Shown piece by piece: positions 12,969 to 25,771 of a stretch of DNA of 64,000 nt (its first letter is position 1; the number at the start of each line of letters is the position of its first letter). A program made the translations under genes and the position numbers. Source of the stretch: Polytrichum commune (Eukaryota > Streptophyta > Polytrichopsida > Polytrichales > Polytrichaceae); NCBI GenBank assembly GCA_950295325.1, contig OX485809.1, positions 9,736,001 to 9,800,000 of the forward strand, given 5' to 3'. The notes beneath the pieces were generated by a model. That model was not told the DNA's origin. It made no database searches and saw only the letters and a program-made list of their open reading frames with translations.

Positions 12969-13480
12969 GAAGTGTTGTTGAAGTTGGATTTTTTTTTCAT
13001 GGCGCCCTTTGTTGTTATGTTAGGTACTCGAATATAGAATATTAAGATCTTCAAAACTTATCATTAAAAGTACTATTCAAAAGGCAATGGCTAAATTTGG
13101 TTTTGGATGTAGATTTCATGACCTTAAATATTCGGAAGTTGAATTCATTGTAAACTTGAGGACAACATTACAAAAATATGTAGAAAAACAACAATTACAT
13201 GTTCAATATATGTACTTGCACACTACTTGCACCATCTTCTAAAATATGTAGATATTTCTTGAAAGAAAAAATTATTGACTTAAATTGCTTGGCTTTGTAG
13301 ATCAATGTGTTTTTCAAATGTTTATGAATTGTTCCTTCACAAAATTCAAAGTTAGTACATAATTTTGAATCACTTTCACTTAAACTTATGTAGGGTAATG
13401 AAATTGTGTACTTCACCATGCTTGCACCCAACATCTCTTTGTTTTTTTGCTAATGCACTACCAAAACAAAAGCAACTAGA
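12969..13480. repeat. old dispersed repeat, inverted relative to 59080-59528
   Basis: Scattered matches, such as the segments with GATCAATGTGTTTTTC-type sequence and the cysteine-less AT-rich spacer, align in inverse order with 59080-59528. Together with 11330-11415 this is the ancestral locus into which Mutator-like copy 2 inserted. No coding potential is supported. Confidence 0.6.
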
Positions 13481-13818
13481 AATTCAAAATACCATGATTG
13501 TCAATTAAAGTCATTGCAATTTAAAGTATATGGGAAAGCTCTGACAGGAATGCAAACATGTGTCACCATCCACACCCCCAACGTCTTCAACAACACCCCT
13601 TTGTTAAAAATATATAAATTTGTAAAGATGGATTATTATAAATTGAAAGAAAAGAAAAGAAAAGAACCCCTCAATATAATATACACTTTGATGGCATGCC
13701 TTGCCATTGTCACTTTTACACTAATGGCGACCCTATAAGTGCCCTTGACCAATATAAGAATGTTTAGTAAACTATGTTTCACACACAATCTACGTGATAA
13801 CACACATAAAATGTATTA

Positions 13819-13896
13819 GGTAATCGTTTTATTGGAACCGGTTATCGGTGCAGAACCGGTTCTGCACCGATAACCGGTTCCAATAAAACGATTACC
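13819..13896. repeat. 78-bp perfect palindrome
   Basis: Bases 13819-13857 are the exact reverse complement of 13858-13896 with no spacer; the centre is GAACCGGTTC. The motif AACCGGTT recurs inside each arm and again at 13902 and 14070. The bases just outside do not pair, so the palindrome is exactly bounded. Confidence 0.97.
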
Positions 13897-13900
13897 GGAC

Positions 13901-14081
13901 GTAACCGGTTGGCCGCTTTGTTGAGCCGCGCAGGTGACCTAAACAGTGGGTCACCTGTCACCATAACCGATTTAGATGATCATAACCGGCTGGGATGTCG
14001 AGGTTATCGTCTGCAAACCTGTGTGCTCAGAGCCAATCGTGTAGTGCCACCTCGGCGAAACAAAGCGACCAACCGGTTACG
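13901..14081. mobile_element. small foldback/TIR element next to the palindrome
   Basis: GTAACCGGTTGGCCGCTTTG at the left pairs with its worn inverse at about 14045-14080, an imperfect terminal inverted repeat of about 34 bp. Inside is a second stem, CAGGTGACC / GGTCACCTG, with a 9-base loop near 13930-13960. It shares AACCGGTT with the palindrome and may be the other half of the same element. Confidence 0.6.
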
Positions 14082-14402
14082 ATTTAAAAAGAAAATCTCA
14101 GTTAGTTGGATAATATGATATCTGGAAGTTGGCCCCTCGGACGGTCCTAGTTTTGTATGTTGATTTTCCTCTTTCAATTGAATCTCCATCATGGCTATCA
14201 GAATGGTATGTGTTGTCATCTTCCAACTCCATCATCATTGTCACTAAATAATTATCTTCCATGAACTCTCCGTCCACTGTAAGAGCTTCGAATGCGTCAC
14301 TCAATGTTACTTTATCATGTGCAGTTGTCGCTCTGTCACACATGTCCTCGGGTGTCGTTACTTCATCCAAATCCTGTTTGATTTTACTTTCTAAGGTAGA
14401 AA

Positions 14403-15392
14403 TACACCCTAACCTTGATAATGTCACACTTGGTAACATAACACCTTGATATTGTCACCTAAAAGTTTGAAACCGATTTTCATAGTGTAAAACTCCCTCG
14501 TTCTTATCACTATCACCCTTGATAATGTAACTATTTTTTCCCAAAATTTGGAGTGTAAGTGTGATAATAACAAGTAATATGGATGAAAATGCCGGATGGA
14601 CAACAAATTATATGGATGACATCGGCATCTCCACCTACCTTTGGGCAAAACAATGTGACTTCTTTGTAGGAGCTTCTTTGTAGAGCCCTACATTGGGTGC
14701 CCATACCCATGCCCATGGGTTTTGGGTGGGCATGGGTGCGATATTCTTGTTCATGGGTGGGCATGGGTGGGCATGGTTCATGGGATGGTTCATGTTAAAC
14801 ATGGAAGGTGAAGATGATTTTGAGGTGGAATATTCTACTGAGGAGCTTGTGCAATTAGTGCAAGATGGCGAACATGTACTTGATTCCATGGAAGTAGACC
14901 CATTGATTGTTGATAGCAGTGATGATGAGTCTAAAGTAGTGAAGCTAAGTGATGCACAAAAATATGCTGAAGATGTTTTGAATTTTATAGCTAGCCAAGG
15001 TTCTCATATTTTCAACACTCTAGAGTTGTTAGGAATGGAAAAATCCCATGACAAACTCATTAGCATTGGTGTTGCACATTTAACATCAACAAACCAATGT
15101 GACATTAGAAGCTTCTTTGTCTCTAGTGAAGGGTCTTTACCTGATCTCAATGACACATTATGATGTGCTCTTGTTGTTATTCACAATTTTGAATTAGATT
15201 TTACATTCAAAAACATTGAAGTATCATATTTGTTCTTTTTTTTTTACATTATAATTTTATTTTGATTTTCTACATATTTTTTGATAATATCACATTATGC
15301 ACAAAATGTGACATTATCAATTATGTCACACCTTGTTTATATCACACTTTTTGGTGAAACGGAGGGTGTGACATTATCAAGGTTAGGGTGTA
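14403..15392. mobile_element. TA-target DNA transposon with perfect TIRs
   Basis: Bases 14403-14429 and 15366-15392 are exact inverted copies, starting TACACCCTAACCTTGATAAT. Reading the outer TA as the target duplication gives 25-bp TIRs beginning CACCCTAACC, as in Tc1/mariner/pogo-type elements. Subterminal GTGACATTATCAA motifs are repeated near both ends. It contains one ORF described separately. A relative with similar ends is at 61901-62362. Confidence 0.85.
14792..15163 (+). CDS. pogo/Tigger transposase tail-like ORF, truncated
   Basis: The frame is open from 14693, but the first 33 codons come from a GGGCATGGG-type repeat and are probably not coding, so I start at the ATG at 14792. The protein has an acidic stretch (EVEYSTEELVQLVQDGEHVL, then VDSSDDES) followed by a helix-like segment (DAQKYAEDVLNFIASQGSHI). 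This resembles the C-terminal tail of DDE_1 pogo/Tigger transposases, where an acidic linker precedes an A-L-x-x-L-rich helix. No catalytic DDE core or DNA-binding domain is present. The assignment rests on the TA target and on this loose resemblance. Confidence 0.35.
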   Translation: MLNMEGEDDFEVEYSTEELVQLVQDGEHVLDSMEVDPLIVDSSDDESKVVKLSDAQKYAEDVLNFIASQGSHIFNTLELLGMEKSHDKLISIGVAHLTSTNQCDIRSFFVSSEGSLPDLNDTL

Positions 15393-15469
15393 CTATGACC
15401 CGTGAAAATAAGGTGATCTTATCGCATTGAAGATCTGGTCTGACAATCATGAGACAATTTCCCAAGATA

Positions 15470-15818
15470 AGGTAGGGGTGGCAATTTCTGTCCAAATTTC
15501 AGATGTGTCTAGTTGGGATGCTGAAACTATTTTTTTATAAATTTTGAGCGCTCCGCAAAGCTGGTGCAAGAGCAACTATGAAAAAATCAAAATTTTCCAG
15601 CATGTTTATGATTTCCTACAAATTTTTAAAGGAAACCTTGTAGAGTGACCAACACTCGCACATAGGGTACGTGGTATATCCACAGGGTGGATTTCTAAAA
15701 CCGACCGTTGGCAGCCAATGAAATGTTGGCAGCGCTGTGAACGGTAAAAGCACCTAGATAGGTGCTTCCGACATAGGGGTCGACTTTAGGACCCCCACGG
15801 AAATTGCCACCCCTACCT
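15470..15818. mobile_element. MITE with 20-bp TIRs, TA target
   Basis: The ends AGGTAGGGGTGGCAATTT and the inverse at 15798-15818 pair with one mismatch and are flanked by TA on both sides (15468-15469 and 15819-15820). The 349-bp interior is non-coding. It resembles Stowaway-type elements in size and target. Confidence 0.82.
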
Positions 15819-16177
15819 TAGACAAGAAGGATTTGTGAAGAATGCAAGTTGTTTCATATTTTTTTGCCCTATACAAAAAATGCTGCAATTTTTCAAAGTG
15901 GAAAGTTGTCCAACTCCCTACTCGTTCACTAGATTCTCCCTACACCGAACATGGTAATCTGCATTTCCATACAAAACATCGCCTAAATCAGTTACCTCGT
16001 GAGTACGTTAACACTTGACTCCCATTGGCTACACTAAGTGTACACGCATTGAAGTTGCCGCCGAGCCATGGTCGGTTTTAGAAATGGCACTTCACCATTA
16101 TGACGGTGGTCTAGTGCATGGCTAGAGGGTGGTTAACGGGTTATGGTATTTCTACCTTATGTAAGGTTCATTTTCCT

Positions 16178-16642
16178 TTATTTCAAAATTATTGGCGACC
16201 TCCTCAAAGCCACAACCTTCAACATCAACCACTCCTCAACATAGACTACTTGGGTGACTGTTTTGGCACTCACCCATGGTTCACGAGTCCTGTGAAATGC
16301 ATTTATCTTGATTTTCAAGAATAAGCACTCATCCTCCTTGTGGGTTGCCAAATTATGAGCACTTATTGTTGTTTCAAACCACGTGCCTTTGAAAAGAACC
16401 TCTTTGTGTTGAGGTGAAATCTCCACCTCCACAATGTGTTGCAATATCCCATAATATTGTAGCTTCACCCTTTGGATATTTGGGTCGCTTTTTCTGGAAA
16501 TGCGGTCCATATAGCTAGGGGATACCATGCATGAATTGCAAGTAGCCTGAGCTAACATGTGTGCGGCACAACTATGGAAATGATGACCATTTACATTGCA
16601 CGTTTTATAATAATTACCATACTCCCTGGACCTTCTACACAC
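16178..16642 (-). pseudogene. CACTA transposon protein fragment, DUF4216
   Basis: The 154-residue frame carries YGNYYKTCNVNGHHFHS near its start, then RVKLQYYGILQHIVEVEI, LFKGTWFET and WVSAKTVTQVVYVEEW in the order found in DUF4216, a domain encoded by plant En/Spm (CACTA) transposons. It follows the DUF4218/Tnp2-like remnants at 17049-18050 on the same strand, as expected for one element. The frame is open but lacks the rest of the protein. Function is transposon-encoded, not a host role. Confidence 0.7.
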
Positions 16643-17048
16643 TGCCTCACATCTCTAGGCACATCCAACCTGGCAACCATTGCACTATGTACCTCCCCTT
16701 GTACCTAGTCCAAAAAAAGAAGGGAGCTTGTTTGTTTGTTTGGCATGCCCATCATTTTTCCTCCCTCCTATACTATATTTCCCATCCTACCATGCACGGG
16801 TTGTTGCCAGCCACATGTTCATGGATCTGAAACATTTTCACAAATAGTTATGTTACATGTTAATATCTAGTTTATACATATTTTAGAGGTTTAAATTAAA
16901 TCACGATGCGTCAAAAACACCACGTCATATTGTCATTACGGTGTAAATGGAATATTTTAGGCAAGCCAATCACAATGCTCTTAGAATTTTATTATGTAAG
17001 AACAAACAAATGTATTAAATAATATTACCTCCATGTACACTTCGGGTA

Positions 17049-17570
17049 TCAATTTTTTCCTCTCAAAGGATTTTGATAGAACCACCACAATCCTTTGGGT
17101 AACATGTCTTCGTTCCAAATTTGCCTTCCATTGCGGTTGATTCTAGATAATATTTTTCCACCAAAAAATAAAGATTTCGTTGCCATGTAACCCTCTGCCA
17201 TCAACCCTTTGGGGTGGGTTTTTTGATAGACCATGTTTTGCCAAATCCTTCCTATATCTTTCCAAAAAATAGAACCACCTACTATGTACTAGACCTGCTC
17301 AATCTACTTCTTTTGGAAGATGTAACAACAAATGCAGCATAATGTCAAAAAAAGTAGGGGGCATGTTCATCTCAAATAACCACATAATTTCTACTATCTT
17401 TATGATCCAAAAGGAAACTTAAGCTCTGACAATGCTCTTGCCACATAGCCACCTCAAAATTCTAGCCAACCGGAATATACCTCCTCTCAACTCTTTGATC
17501 AATGTACATTTCACAATGATGGGCCATATAAATTGTAATAAAATGTGGTAATCATGTGACTTCATGCCTG
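17049..17570 (-). pseudogene. CACTA transposon protein fragment, DUF4218
   Basis: Reading from 17570 downwards, GMKSHDYHILLQFIWPII marks the start of DUF4218, and NPLRGKN ends the piece near 17049. HPKGLMAEGYMATKSLFF matches the conserved 'EGSIAEGY' region. Several stops and shifts break the middle (17250-17430), so it is a decayed copy. Confidence 0.65.
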
Positions 17571-18050
17571 CCTTTTACCCAATTCAACAAATTGGACACA
17601 AATCATGTGGGAGTTTGTATGCTTGCAATTCGATCAAAGACCAATTTCATCTCAGCTCTAGTCCAAATCCAGAATGCTCTTGCATACTTGCCATTTTCTT
17701 GCACTTGGTATTCTGGAAGTTTGTTTTGGTTACCCAACTCCAATCAGACTGACATCTTGTTTTCTTTGGTACCTTTGGTATTCGTAAATGTTCTCAACAA
17801 TGACTCCGCCACATTTTTGCAAACATGCATTGAGTCATGCGTAATGTACAGGCCGTACGTAATGTCTCCAACGATGAGATTAGCCACATCAGAATCCACT
17901 GGTGCCATCTCCTTCACATGACGACTGCAAATATCACTAAAATCTACCCCGAGATCAAAGACTGGACAGCCACTAGGCTCCGTTAGCTTAAACTTACCAC
18001 AATGTCTATTAGTTGAACCCTTACCACATATGGAAACAACATTGAAAACA
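17571..18050 (-). pseudogene. Tnp2-like transposase tail of the CACTA remnant
   Basis: Minus-strand translation gives HDSMHVCKNVAESLLRTF and WTRAEMKLVF, the pattern that precedes DUF4218 in Tnp2 transposases of En/Spm elements. An in-frame stop lies between them. Terminal CACTA repeats were not located, so element limits are unknown. Confidence 0.55.
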
Positions 18051-21000
18051 CAAAGTCTTCCACCGTTATGAGTATTAAGTCCTGCTTCTTTGCAAGCTGC
18101 AACAAACTTAAATTACTTTTATCTTCTATTTCTTGTGTTTTTTTTTTTTTTTTTTTTCCTTATGATGTCGTTCAATTTTCTAAAGTTTCTTCGATTCCAC
18201 CTACTGAGCCCTGCAAGATTTAAATCTCACAATGCCATCAGTAACTGCGATGTTTCCTTTAGTCGAACAAGCAGCAGCAGCAGCAGCAACAGTGCCATGT
18301 TTCTTCTTGTTCATAGCTTCCAGATATTATGCTTCAACTCCATGTACTCAATCTACTAAGCCTTGGCATTAGTTCTCACCATGCCATTAGCATAAGAGGA
18401 TCCTTTTCCTCTAATTAGAAAAGCAGCACCGGAGACGGAAGCATCCAAACAGGAGGAGTGGCACCAAGTTTCTTCTGTCAATTCATCACGCCATAATTCA
18501 AAAGAAGGCGAAGCTGAAGCTCGAACTCGATGACATGGTTATGATAATGTGTCAGGCAGGTAGGAAAGAGGTGGCAAGCAGTCATTGGTTTAATACAACC
18601 CTGCCATAATATTGTTTCTATGAAGGGGGGGCCACATAGGTTGTGAAACTGCCGGTTTTCCTCACTAACATCACTTCCTAACATTTTGGGAGTTGAATAA
18701 AAAAATAATTCTTCATTGAACTGGCAGCTAGGAACATGGATTTGCCTTCCCACAAGACTATCGGCTCTCAAAAGATGGTGGGGGAAAAACACGGCCCATC
18801 ATTTTGGGAGCCAATGTGAACGCAACATTAGGCCTTAGATGTTTGAAATCAATATTTCGATCTTTTGGTAAAGTGTAGTCAAGAAAAGAAGAAAGAATGT
18901 CAAAGTCTTTTACCCTAACATGCGATGTCCATTCATCACCTCCCTCTCATGTCCACTATTATAAAGTAGTCATCTTTTCAGATGAAGTGTCATTAAACTA
19001 ACAATAACAGCAACTCATTTGCACGTGGAGTGGGGCCCCAAATTTCAAAACATCCAGTTTCACCTCTCCAGTCCGAGACGGCTTTCTATGAAAATCTCCA
19101 ATTTTGGGCGTGTGTGGCCTCCACTCAAGATTGGGTATCATTGTACATATAATGGCACCCCCTACAAGCCTCGCCTAGTCAAGATGGTTAGGGGTTTGTG
19201 GTGTCTATGTAAACTCATCCATTGCATAACATTACTAAGCTAATGAGTTGTGTTCATTGGCCCTAGAGTAGATTTGAGAATAACGCCTCCGGATGCTAGA
19301 ATCCCAATGCTTCATACTAAATTTGAAGGCAAGGCAACTAAACACAACTCATCAATGCAGTAATGTTATGTGTGAAGGTGAAAACATAAAATTACAATAA
19401 TATTACAACCTGTAATTATTTGGAGATAATTTGACTTCAAAAATAATATTAGAGACCTCAAATTACTTTAGAGAAGTAGAGTTGGAATGAATCGGCCTCA
19501 ACCTTATAGGGGACTTGTTTTTACTAGAACTCCTTCATCCGCAATGGATGAGTTGACATAGACGCCAAGAATCCCAAGCCAAGGAGGGCCCCATTATACA
19601 CTGATACCCGTCCACAGGAAAACCAATTCCTTGTACAAAGTTCACAGTATTCTCACCTTTTCAAAAAATATACCCCCATGCAAACCTTGTGCCAGCATTT
19701 CTGGTAAAGACACCCAAGCGGCCCTTGAAGCTTGTGTACACAGCATTAGGAGCCTCACCTTTGTCTTGAAAGTGCAGACATGTTTGGATTGCGGACATTA
19801 TCTACCCATGCCATTAATCTGTCATCTTCCCACAGAATGTCTGCATTCTTTCAACTGGTCAATTATACGAAACCCGGACAGATGCTCACTTTAAGCGGAC
19901 CTTGCTGGCACTATTGACTCCATTAATATTTATTTCAAAACAAGTGCTTTACACAGAGTCCTTTACTTCAGTTCAATTCTTCTTGAATGCGGTTCCACAA
20001 ACTGCTAAGTAACTTGATCTTTCTCAAAACTCAAAAGGCAACTATCATGTTGGGCAATTCAACTCACTCAGTCATCATGTAGATATGACTAGATCCATTT
20101 TCATTTACCCTCTTGAAATTTTGTAAAGTAATTAGGAAGTGTAAATTGAGGTGAAAATCAGACCTTTGACTTTGACTATTCACATACAAACATTGGAAGC
20201 AAGAAAGCCTAGAAAAAGTAGGAGCTAGAAATATGCTTGTCTTACTCTGTGTAGTTTAATGGACACGATATATATGAACCATGTGGGAGGTGATGGGAAG
20301 GAGAAGTATCAGCTTTCTCGTTCCGTTTCCCCAGACAAAACTGTGCAAAAGCCATGTATTTCAATGTGTCAGAAAGAATAATTCCTTACTGCAGTGGAAT
20401 GAGTCCGATTAGGCTGCTTGCATTTTGATCAGATACTGGCATGGCCAAATTAGTAGAGACAAATTCACATAACAGCTTATGCAGTATGTGTTTCGTGAAT
20501 GAGAAGAAAAAAATAGTCAAGGTGATTGGAGCTGATAACTTTACAAAAAAATATTGTCAGCATTAGAGTTACCTTCTAACTAAACATAAGTTTTCAGTTG
20601 GGAATTTATCGATTTGCATACAAACACTTGGGCAAGTTTTCGGTGCATGCTTGGAGGTAGTGTGGTGGTTTGAGCATAGAACATTCTATATCAGTTTATT
20701 GAGGGTGAATTTTCAAGTGTTGGCATGCTAAGAGGTGACAAAAATGAGTTTGGCCCTCGTTGAACCGAAATAGGTTTCTCTTTATCCAAATTCAAACATT
20801 ACCTCCGAGAATGCACCACAAGTGGAGGACAATTATTGATCCTGTATATATGCAAAACAACCAATGGGAAAACATAAGTGACCAACTCCTGCCGAAAAGT
20901 CCCATTAAGTTAAAGGATAACTCAATTATACTGGCAAAGTCTCTGTGCCTACGCCTTTAAATAATAGCACTTTGATTTTCTGCAAACTTAATGGACTTGC

Positions 21001-21353
21001 TTCCACCCACGGAGTTTTTTGACAAGTTTTCAGAAAACAACTTCATTTTGTAGTAGGGCTTATATCTTGATTACTCCCTTGCAGACGAGGGGGTGAGCAC
21101 TGGGACTAGCCTTTTGTGTGTCACACAAAATAATTCAATTGTTCAAGCCATAAGAGCATGCAAATATAGTAAGAAGACACAAGTTGCACCAGCAGATATA
21201 ATTTATAGTGCTGTCACCTTCAAGCTTCAGCTAGTTTAGCTGTACCAAGGCTGTTACAGCAGGCTGAAGCTGCAAATACATTTGGCAAAGGCTTTCGCTT
21301 CGAGATCCGTTCGTGTTGAGCCGATGCACATCCACTTTTTGTTCAGGAACGGT
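18051..21353. other. gene-free stretch with microsatellites
   Basis: No gene is supported. It holds a T run (about 18138-18157) and a (GCA)6 run (18271-18288). A minus-strand frame at 18478-18792 is open for 104 codons but matches nothing I recognise. Confidence 0.55.
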
Positions 21354-21440
21354 TATCTTTTCTGGTTTATGTTGCAGATTCTTCGTTTGCCGGGTAAATG
21401 CAGCAAATGAAGAATCTGCAACATAGACTAGAGAAAGATA
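21354..21440. ncRNA. miRNA-precursor-like foldback, unassigned
   Basis: Bases 21354-21390 and 21403-21440 pair with a few mismatches over about 37 bp with a 12-base loop; the best-paired core is ATGTTGCAGATTCTTC. The mix of a long stem, small mismatches and a short loop is typical of plant MIRNA or young foldback loci. No known miRNA family is recognised and the transcribed strand is unknown. Confidence 0.4.
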
Positions 21441-21787
21441 GCCAGGCAGGCGATTAGTGTGTCCCCCTTGGAGCAATTATCTGGAGTCCGATTTCCTGAA
21501 CTCTGAAACCAGCTTCACCAAAATTAGTCGCAATCGGTAGACCCTCAATCGCAAGACCTTGGCACTGCAATGAACATTTTCAGAGAGCTACTGGCAGACG
21601 ACAGCTTATTTACAGTCACAAAACGCAGCACTCTTCGACATACTTCTACAACACAGGCTTCATAAAACCAAAACAGATGTGTACGAAGATGTGCTCAGCA
21701 AGCACCATTGAATCAGCTATTTAAAAGAGATCACTGTTTTAAATTGTACCCTCGGCAAAATGCCTGGAGCAGCCACAGGATTTATAT

Positions 21788-22351
21788 GCACCGCGGCAAC
21801 TCGTGGACTGAGGCAAAAAAAACTTAAAAGCCACTGTGTAAGAGCAATAGGCATGTAGAGATCCGAGCAACCAAAGCACATCATCGCACTACCATGAGAA
21901 CCGAGTCTATACTACTACTACTAAACGAAACACGAAAAGATAGATTAGAATCATATGCTATGTGACTAGGACGGGGAGTGTGAGAAATTGCAGTTTTGTA
22001 TCAGATCACTACACCACGTCGCTTGCCTGCAACCAGACCTAGACAGAATCATAGCAGCCACAGAATAATACATCGTGGCAACTCGTGGCCTCAGGCATCA
22101 AAAGCCACTGTGTATGAGCAATAGACCTAAACAGATCTAACACTTTCTTCCACCAGTGACCAGTATAAAGAGGTCGGATCAACCGAAGCACATCATCGCA
22201 ATACCATAAGCACTTCAGAGTCTATGCAACCAAACAAAACACGGAAAGATAGACAAGCATCACATTCGATGTGACTCCCTAGGACGTGGATTGTCAATGG
22301 TCCATCTGATATCATCAGATCACTACCTCCACATCGCTTCAAACTGGCACC
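21788..22351. repeat. tandem duplication of about 280 bp
   Basis: Two diverged copies (about 21788-22035 and 22072-22351) share ordered blocks such as GGCAACTCGTGG, AAAAGCCACTGTGTA, AAGCACATCATCGCA and ATCAGATCACTAC. No coding frame runs through both copies. Confidence 0.75.
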
Positions 22352-23995
22352 CAACATATAATCAATGAATCACTTGCTTTGAAGTGCAAGTTATTATAGT
22401 CTACCCCTGACGATGTCACATTTTCAACGCACGCTATGCAGGCGCCCTTGGATTCTGGTCCACTACAGTCTATTATTGCATCTATTTCGAGGTGAGTGAA
22501 CATTCTTGTTTCTCGTGTGCGATTGGCGGAGGTAATCAACTACGTGCTCGTTCTACAATCCACGCGTGCTCTCATGCGAACTTCGAACTATCGTCGTTTC
22601 CAAGAATTATTTTGTCGTGACCTTTTTGGTTGCTTTGGTGCACGCATGATAAATGAACAAACACTTCTTGTTTTCAACAGAAAGTCGTGGATCTCGTGGA
22701 TTCATGGAAAGACTCTTCATGTTCATCCATGACTGGAAATGAAAACCTCACCGGGCGAAAAACTCATCATCACACAATATTCATCCAACAGACGAGTGAC
22801 AATATAAGAAAGCGAAAAAAACCCGTCCCTGTAACGATGTCCAGTAAGAAATCCAGCAAAATCGAAATGATAGTTCGCTGGCTGGCCGACCGGCTGGCCC
22901 TCCGAAGCGACTTAATCGCCACCTGCCTCCTCAAGAGTATCTGTCAAAAATGGTTTACGTGCGAGATTCTCGTGGGGATCGATCCCTGCGCTTCAACGGT
23001 GCGATGATAGCAGCTGCCAAACCGAAAGCCAGGTCATAAGGCTGCTTTGGAAAAAGCACAAATTAGACCGGGTGATGCAAAAGAACCGATGACTGTTCAG
23101 AATTTCTCAGCAAAATGTCTCACTTAGCTAGGAAATATACCTTCACGCTGGTGTTAGTGCTTCTCACCACGTCTGATCAAATACAGATCCTCCGATTCTG
23201 AATTAGCCATTTCAGATTGAGAGAAGCGCATTTTAGATGGACAAGATCTGATAGTCACTTGATGTTCGTGAAATCGTCTCCACCACCACAGCTACTGCAG
23301 ATACTGCAAAATTAAGCTGCGCTTCTCTTTGCCTCTGCATTCACAAGCGAAGCTGGATTCCGTGGACACTTTCATCCTCCATCACCGCCGGCCGGCTCAC
23401 CGCTTTCCAGATATTGTTGACCGCAGTCAAAATTCACCGCAAAACGGACGTAACTTTGCCTCCTAGCTAGCAGGAAAAATGATTTTCCATTAGGACGACG
23501 ACAGTGTGTAGCTTGGGACTGGCTTGTCCTACGGTTGCACGTCTGTCACCCCAAAGAAGTTCAACTTATCTATGAGTTCACTAACCAGCCAGAAGCTACA
23601 TCGACCTCTAATTCGTGATGACGAGTTCAAAATTAGAGCAACCGTGATTTTTATGTACACAACATACGTGCCACATAAAGATCTGCGTATCAATCGAAAT
23701 ATTCGAAGATAATAGAACAAAACAAAGCCCGTACCCTGCGGCCTAGATGTCAAGAGATAGTAGAGAAGAAACAACAAAATGCGGTATAATCCAGCTATTG
23801 CGCTGTACAACCTCAAGTACAATTGAAATTTAACATAGTACTTATTTACATGCAGAATAACCTTGTTATTGACGATGCAGTACGACGGAAGCGCTGAAAC
23901 TGCAGAGTTCAGAATGACGATACTTCAATTTCCTTGTGAGGCTCTCGTTGTGTTCAGGAAAGTTCGTTTAGCAACAATTCCCAAATCTCCAACAG
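22352..23995. other. unassigned stretch
   Basis: No gene or transposon was recognised. Short open frames on both strands lack domains. Base composition is higher in GC than the AT-rich repeats around it, so undetected exons of a host gene are possible. Confidence 0.4.
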
Positions 23996-24612
23996 CTCCT
24001 CCTTAAGACTCAGGAACCCCGCAAGCAGATGTTTCAGTGCAACACTGAAGTGAATACGTTCGATTGGTCATTTGTTATCGGACAGCGACAAGATTTGAAT
24101 ATATTGAATTTTTAACTCTTCTTATTATCCTAGCAACGCTAGTTACAGCAGGGGATTTACCACCCGCCTTTCGCTGAAAGCAGACCATGGATCACGATGT
24201 GCAACTCATCACAAGGAAACTATAATAAGAAAATTATTCATCAGTTTTCTTGTGATAAGTTGCACATCGTGATCTTATCATAGTTTATCAGTTCATCAGT
24301 TAATGAGTATCTTAGGAATTGATTCTGGCAAGCCTTATCTTTACTGGAGTTCAACCGATCCTCCTTAAAGGTCAGGAACTCGGTAAGCAGGTGTTTCAGT
24401 GCATACCAAACTGAAGTAAGTAGTGTGTCTTCACGGCGATTAGTCGTGTCTAATACGTTCGATTGCTCCCTAAGTAATAGGATAGCGAGAAAATTTGACT
24501 ATACTACACTTTTAACTCCTCAAACTATCCTAGCAACACTAACTGAAGCAGGAGAATTACCTCCTGCCTTTCGCTCAAAGCAGACCATCACGATGTGCAA
24601 CTCATCACCAGA
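23996..24612. repeat. local duplication of about 250 bp
   Basis: Blocks such as TCCTTAA..TCAGGAAC, ATACGTTCGATTG, TATCCTAGCAAC and CGCCTTTCGCT-type sequence followed by AAGCAGACCAT occur in the same order at about 23996-24215 and 24358-24612. The copies differ by indels and no frame is conserved between them. Confidence 0.75.
24190..24274. repeat. foldback, 32-bp arms
   Basis: Bases 24190-24221 and 24243-24274 are inverted copies with two mismatches and a 21-base loop. The arm contains GATCACGATGTGCAACT, which is also present in single copy at the end of the neighbouring duplication (about 24590-24605). One arm therefore arose by an inverted duplication of the local sequence. Confidence 0.85.
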
Positions 24613-25771
24613 CACTGTGTAGTTCATACATAAGTATCTTAGGAATTGATCTTTAAGTAAGCTCTATCTTTACGGAGCGCTGTGTAACTCCGAAATAGTG
24701 ACATGCGGCCTCTTTTAATTTGCCGCGGGTCCGCAGGCCTTCGAGAATAGCCGATCTTGAAGTCACTCTTTTCGTATATCACTTGTATACGCTCTTGACG
24801 GACTTGGAGGTGGCTTCACTTCTCACGTTTCTTAATCGGGTCCTCTCTTGCTGCCAGATGCTTCCACCAAGGAAGTCATCTGATACGTTACTTCACGTCA
24901 TGTGCTAGACTTAAACTAATGTAAGTTAAGGCCAAGTACATTAAGTTTTCTTTGCCTTCCCACTAGTCTACCGCTTTTCTCAACTATCCATTTCGGGAGT
25001 CCACGTCCTCGTCCTTCAGATGGCTCGCTTGCAGTGTTCACGTGAAGCTAATAAGTTACAAGAGAGACGAAGCATTTATTTCTCTCATTCACTTGAGATC
25101 ATTTCCTCTCGTGCCTCCACCGCTTTTCGCACCGCCCTTCTATACGGCGAGGGGAAGCCAGTCGAGTCTTCCACGCATTGCACCCTCTCAGTGCGGCGGT
25201 GTAATGCACCGGCGTAAGCTCAAGAAGTAAGAACCCCGCCCTTTGGAAGGAAGCTACTTCAGCGTGGGCTTACATCAAATAGAGTCCAAGACCAAAGAAT
25301 CTGTGCAATTTGAACAATCGTATTGGTTAAAGAACATATTCTGGACCCTGGGAGGTGATGGAGTTTGCAATAACGTAGGTGAGCCTTATTTGGTTACTTT
25401 TTGTTGTTTGCTACGTTATACAATTCGGATTCATGAGGTTCAAATTTCCGCATGTCACATACTAAGATTAATTGATGCTATTGTTACTATTTTCTTGAAT
25501 TGCTATGAAACATCGAAGTCCATTGATAGTGAGCCATAAGAAGGTCACATGTAATAGTTTATATTGATCACGATCTAGTTTTTATTTATTTACTATATTA
25601 CAAATGCGTTAAAAATCTATTTGTGCAAAACACATAATCAAATAATTAAAAATTAAGTGGGCTATGACAATATGTCATAGTAGCTTGCCACATGTTACAC
25701 ACGTGGACATGTACATTATTCAATTATTAATGAAAATAGCTACATGGAATCCAATGTCACATTTGGCTTTG
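24613..25771. other. unassigned stretch
   Basis: No gene is supported. A GC-richer block at 25020-25260 has overlapping short frames with no recognised domain. Confidence 0.45.
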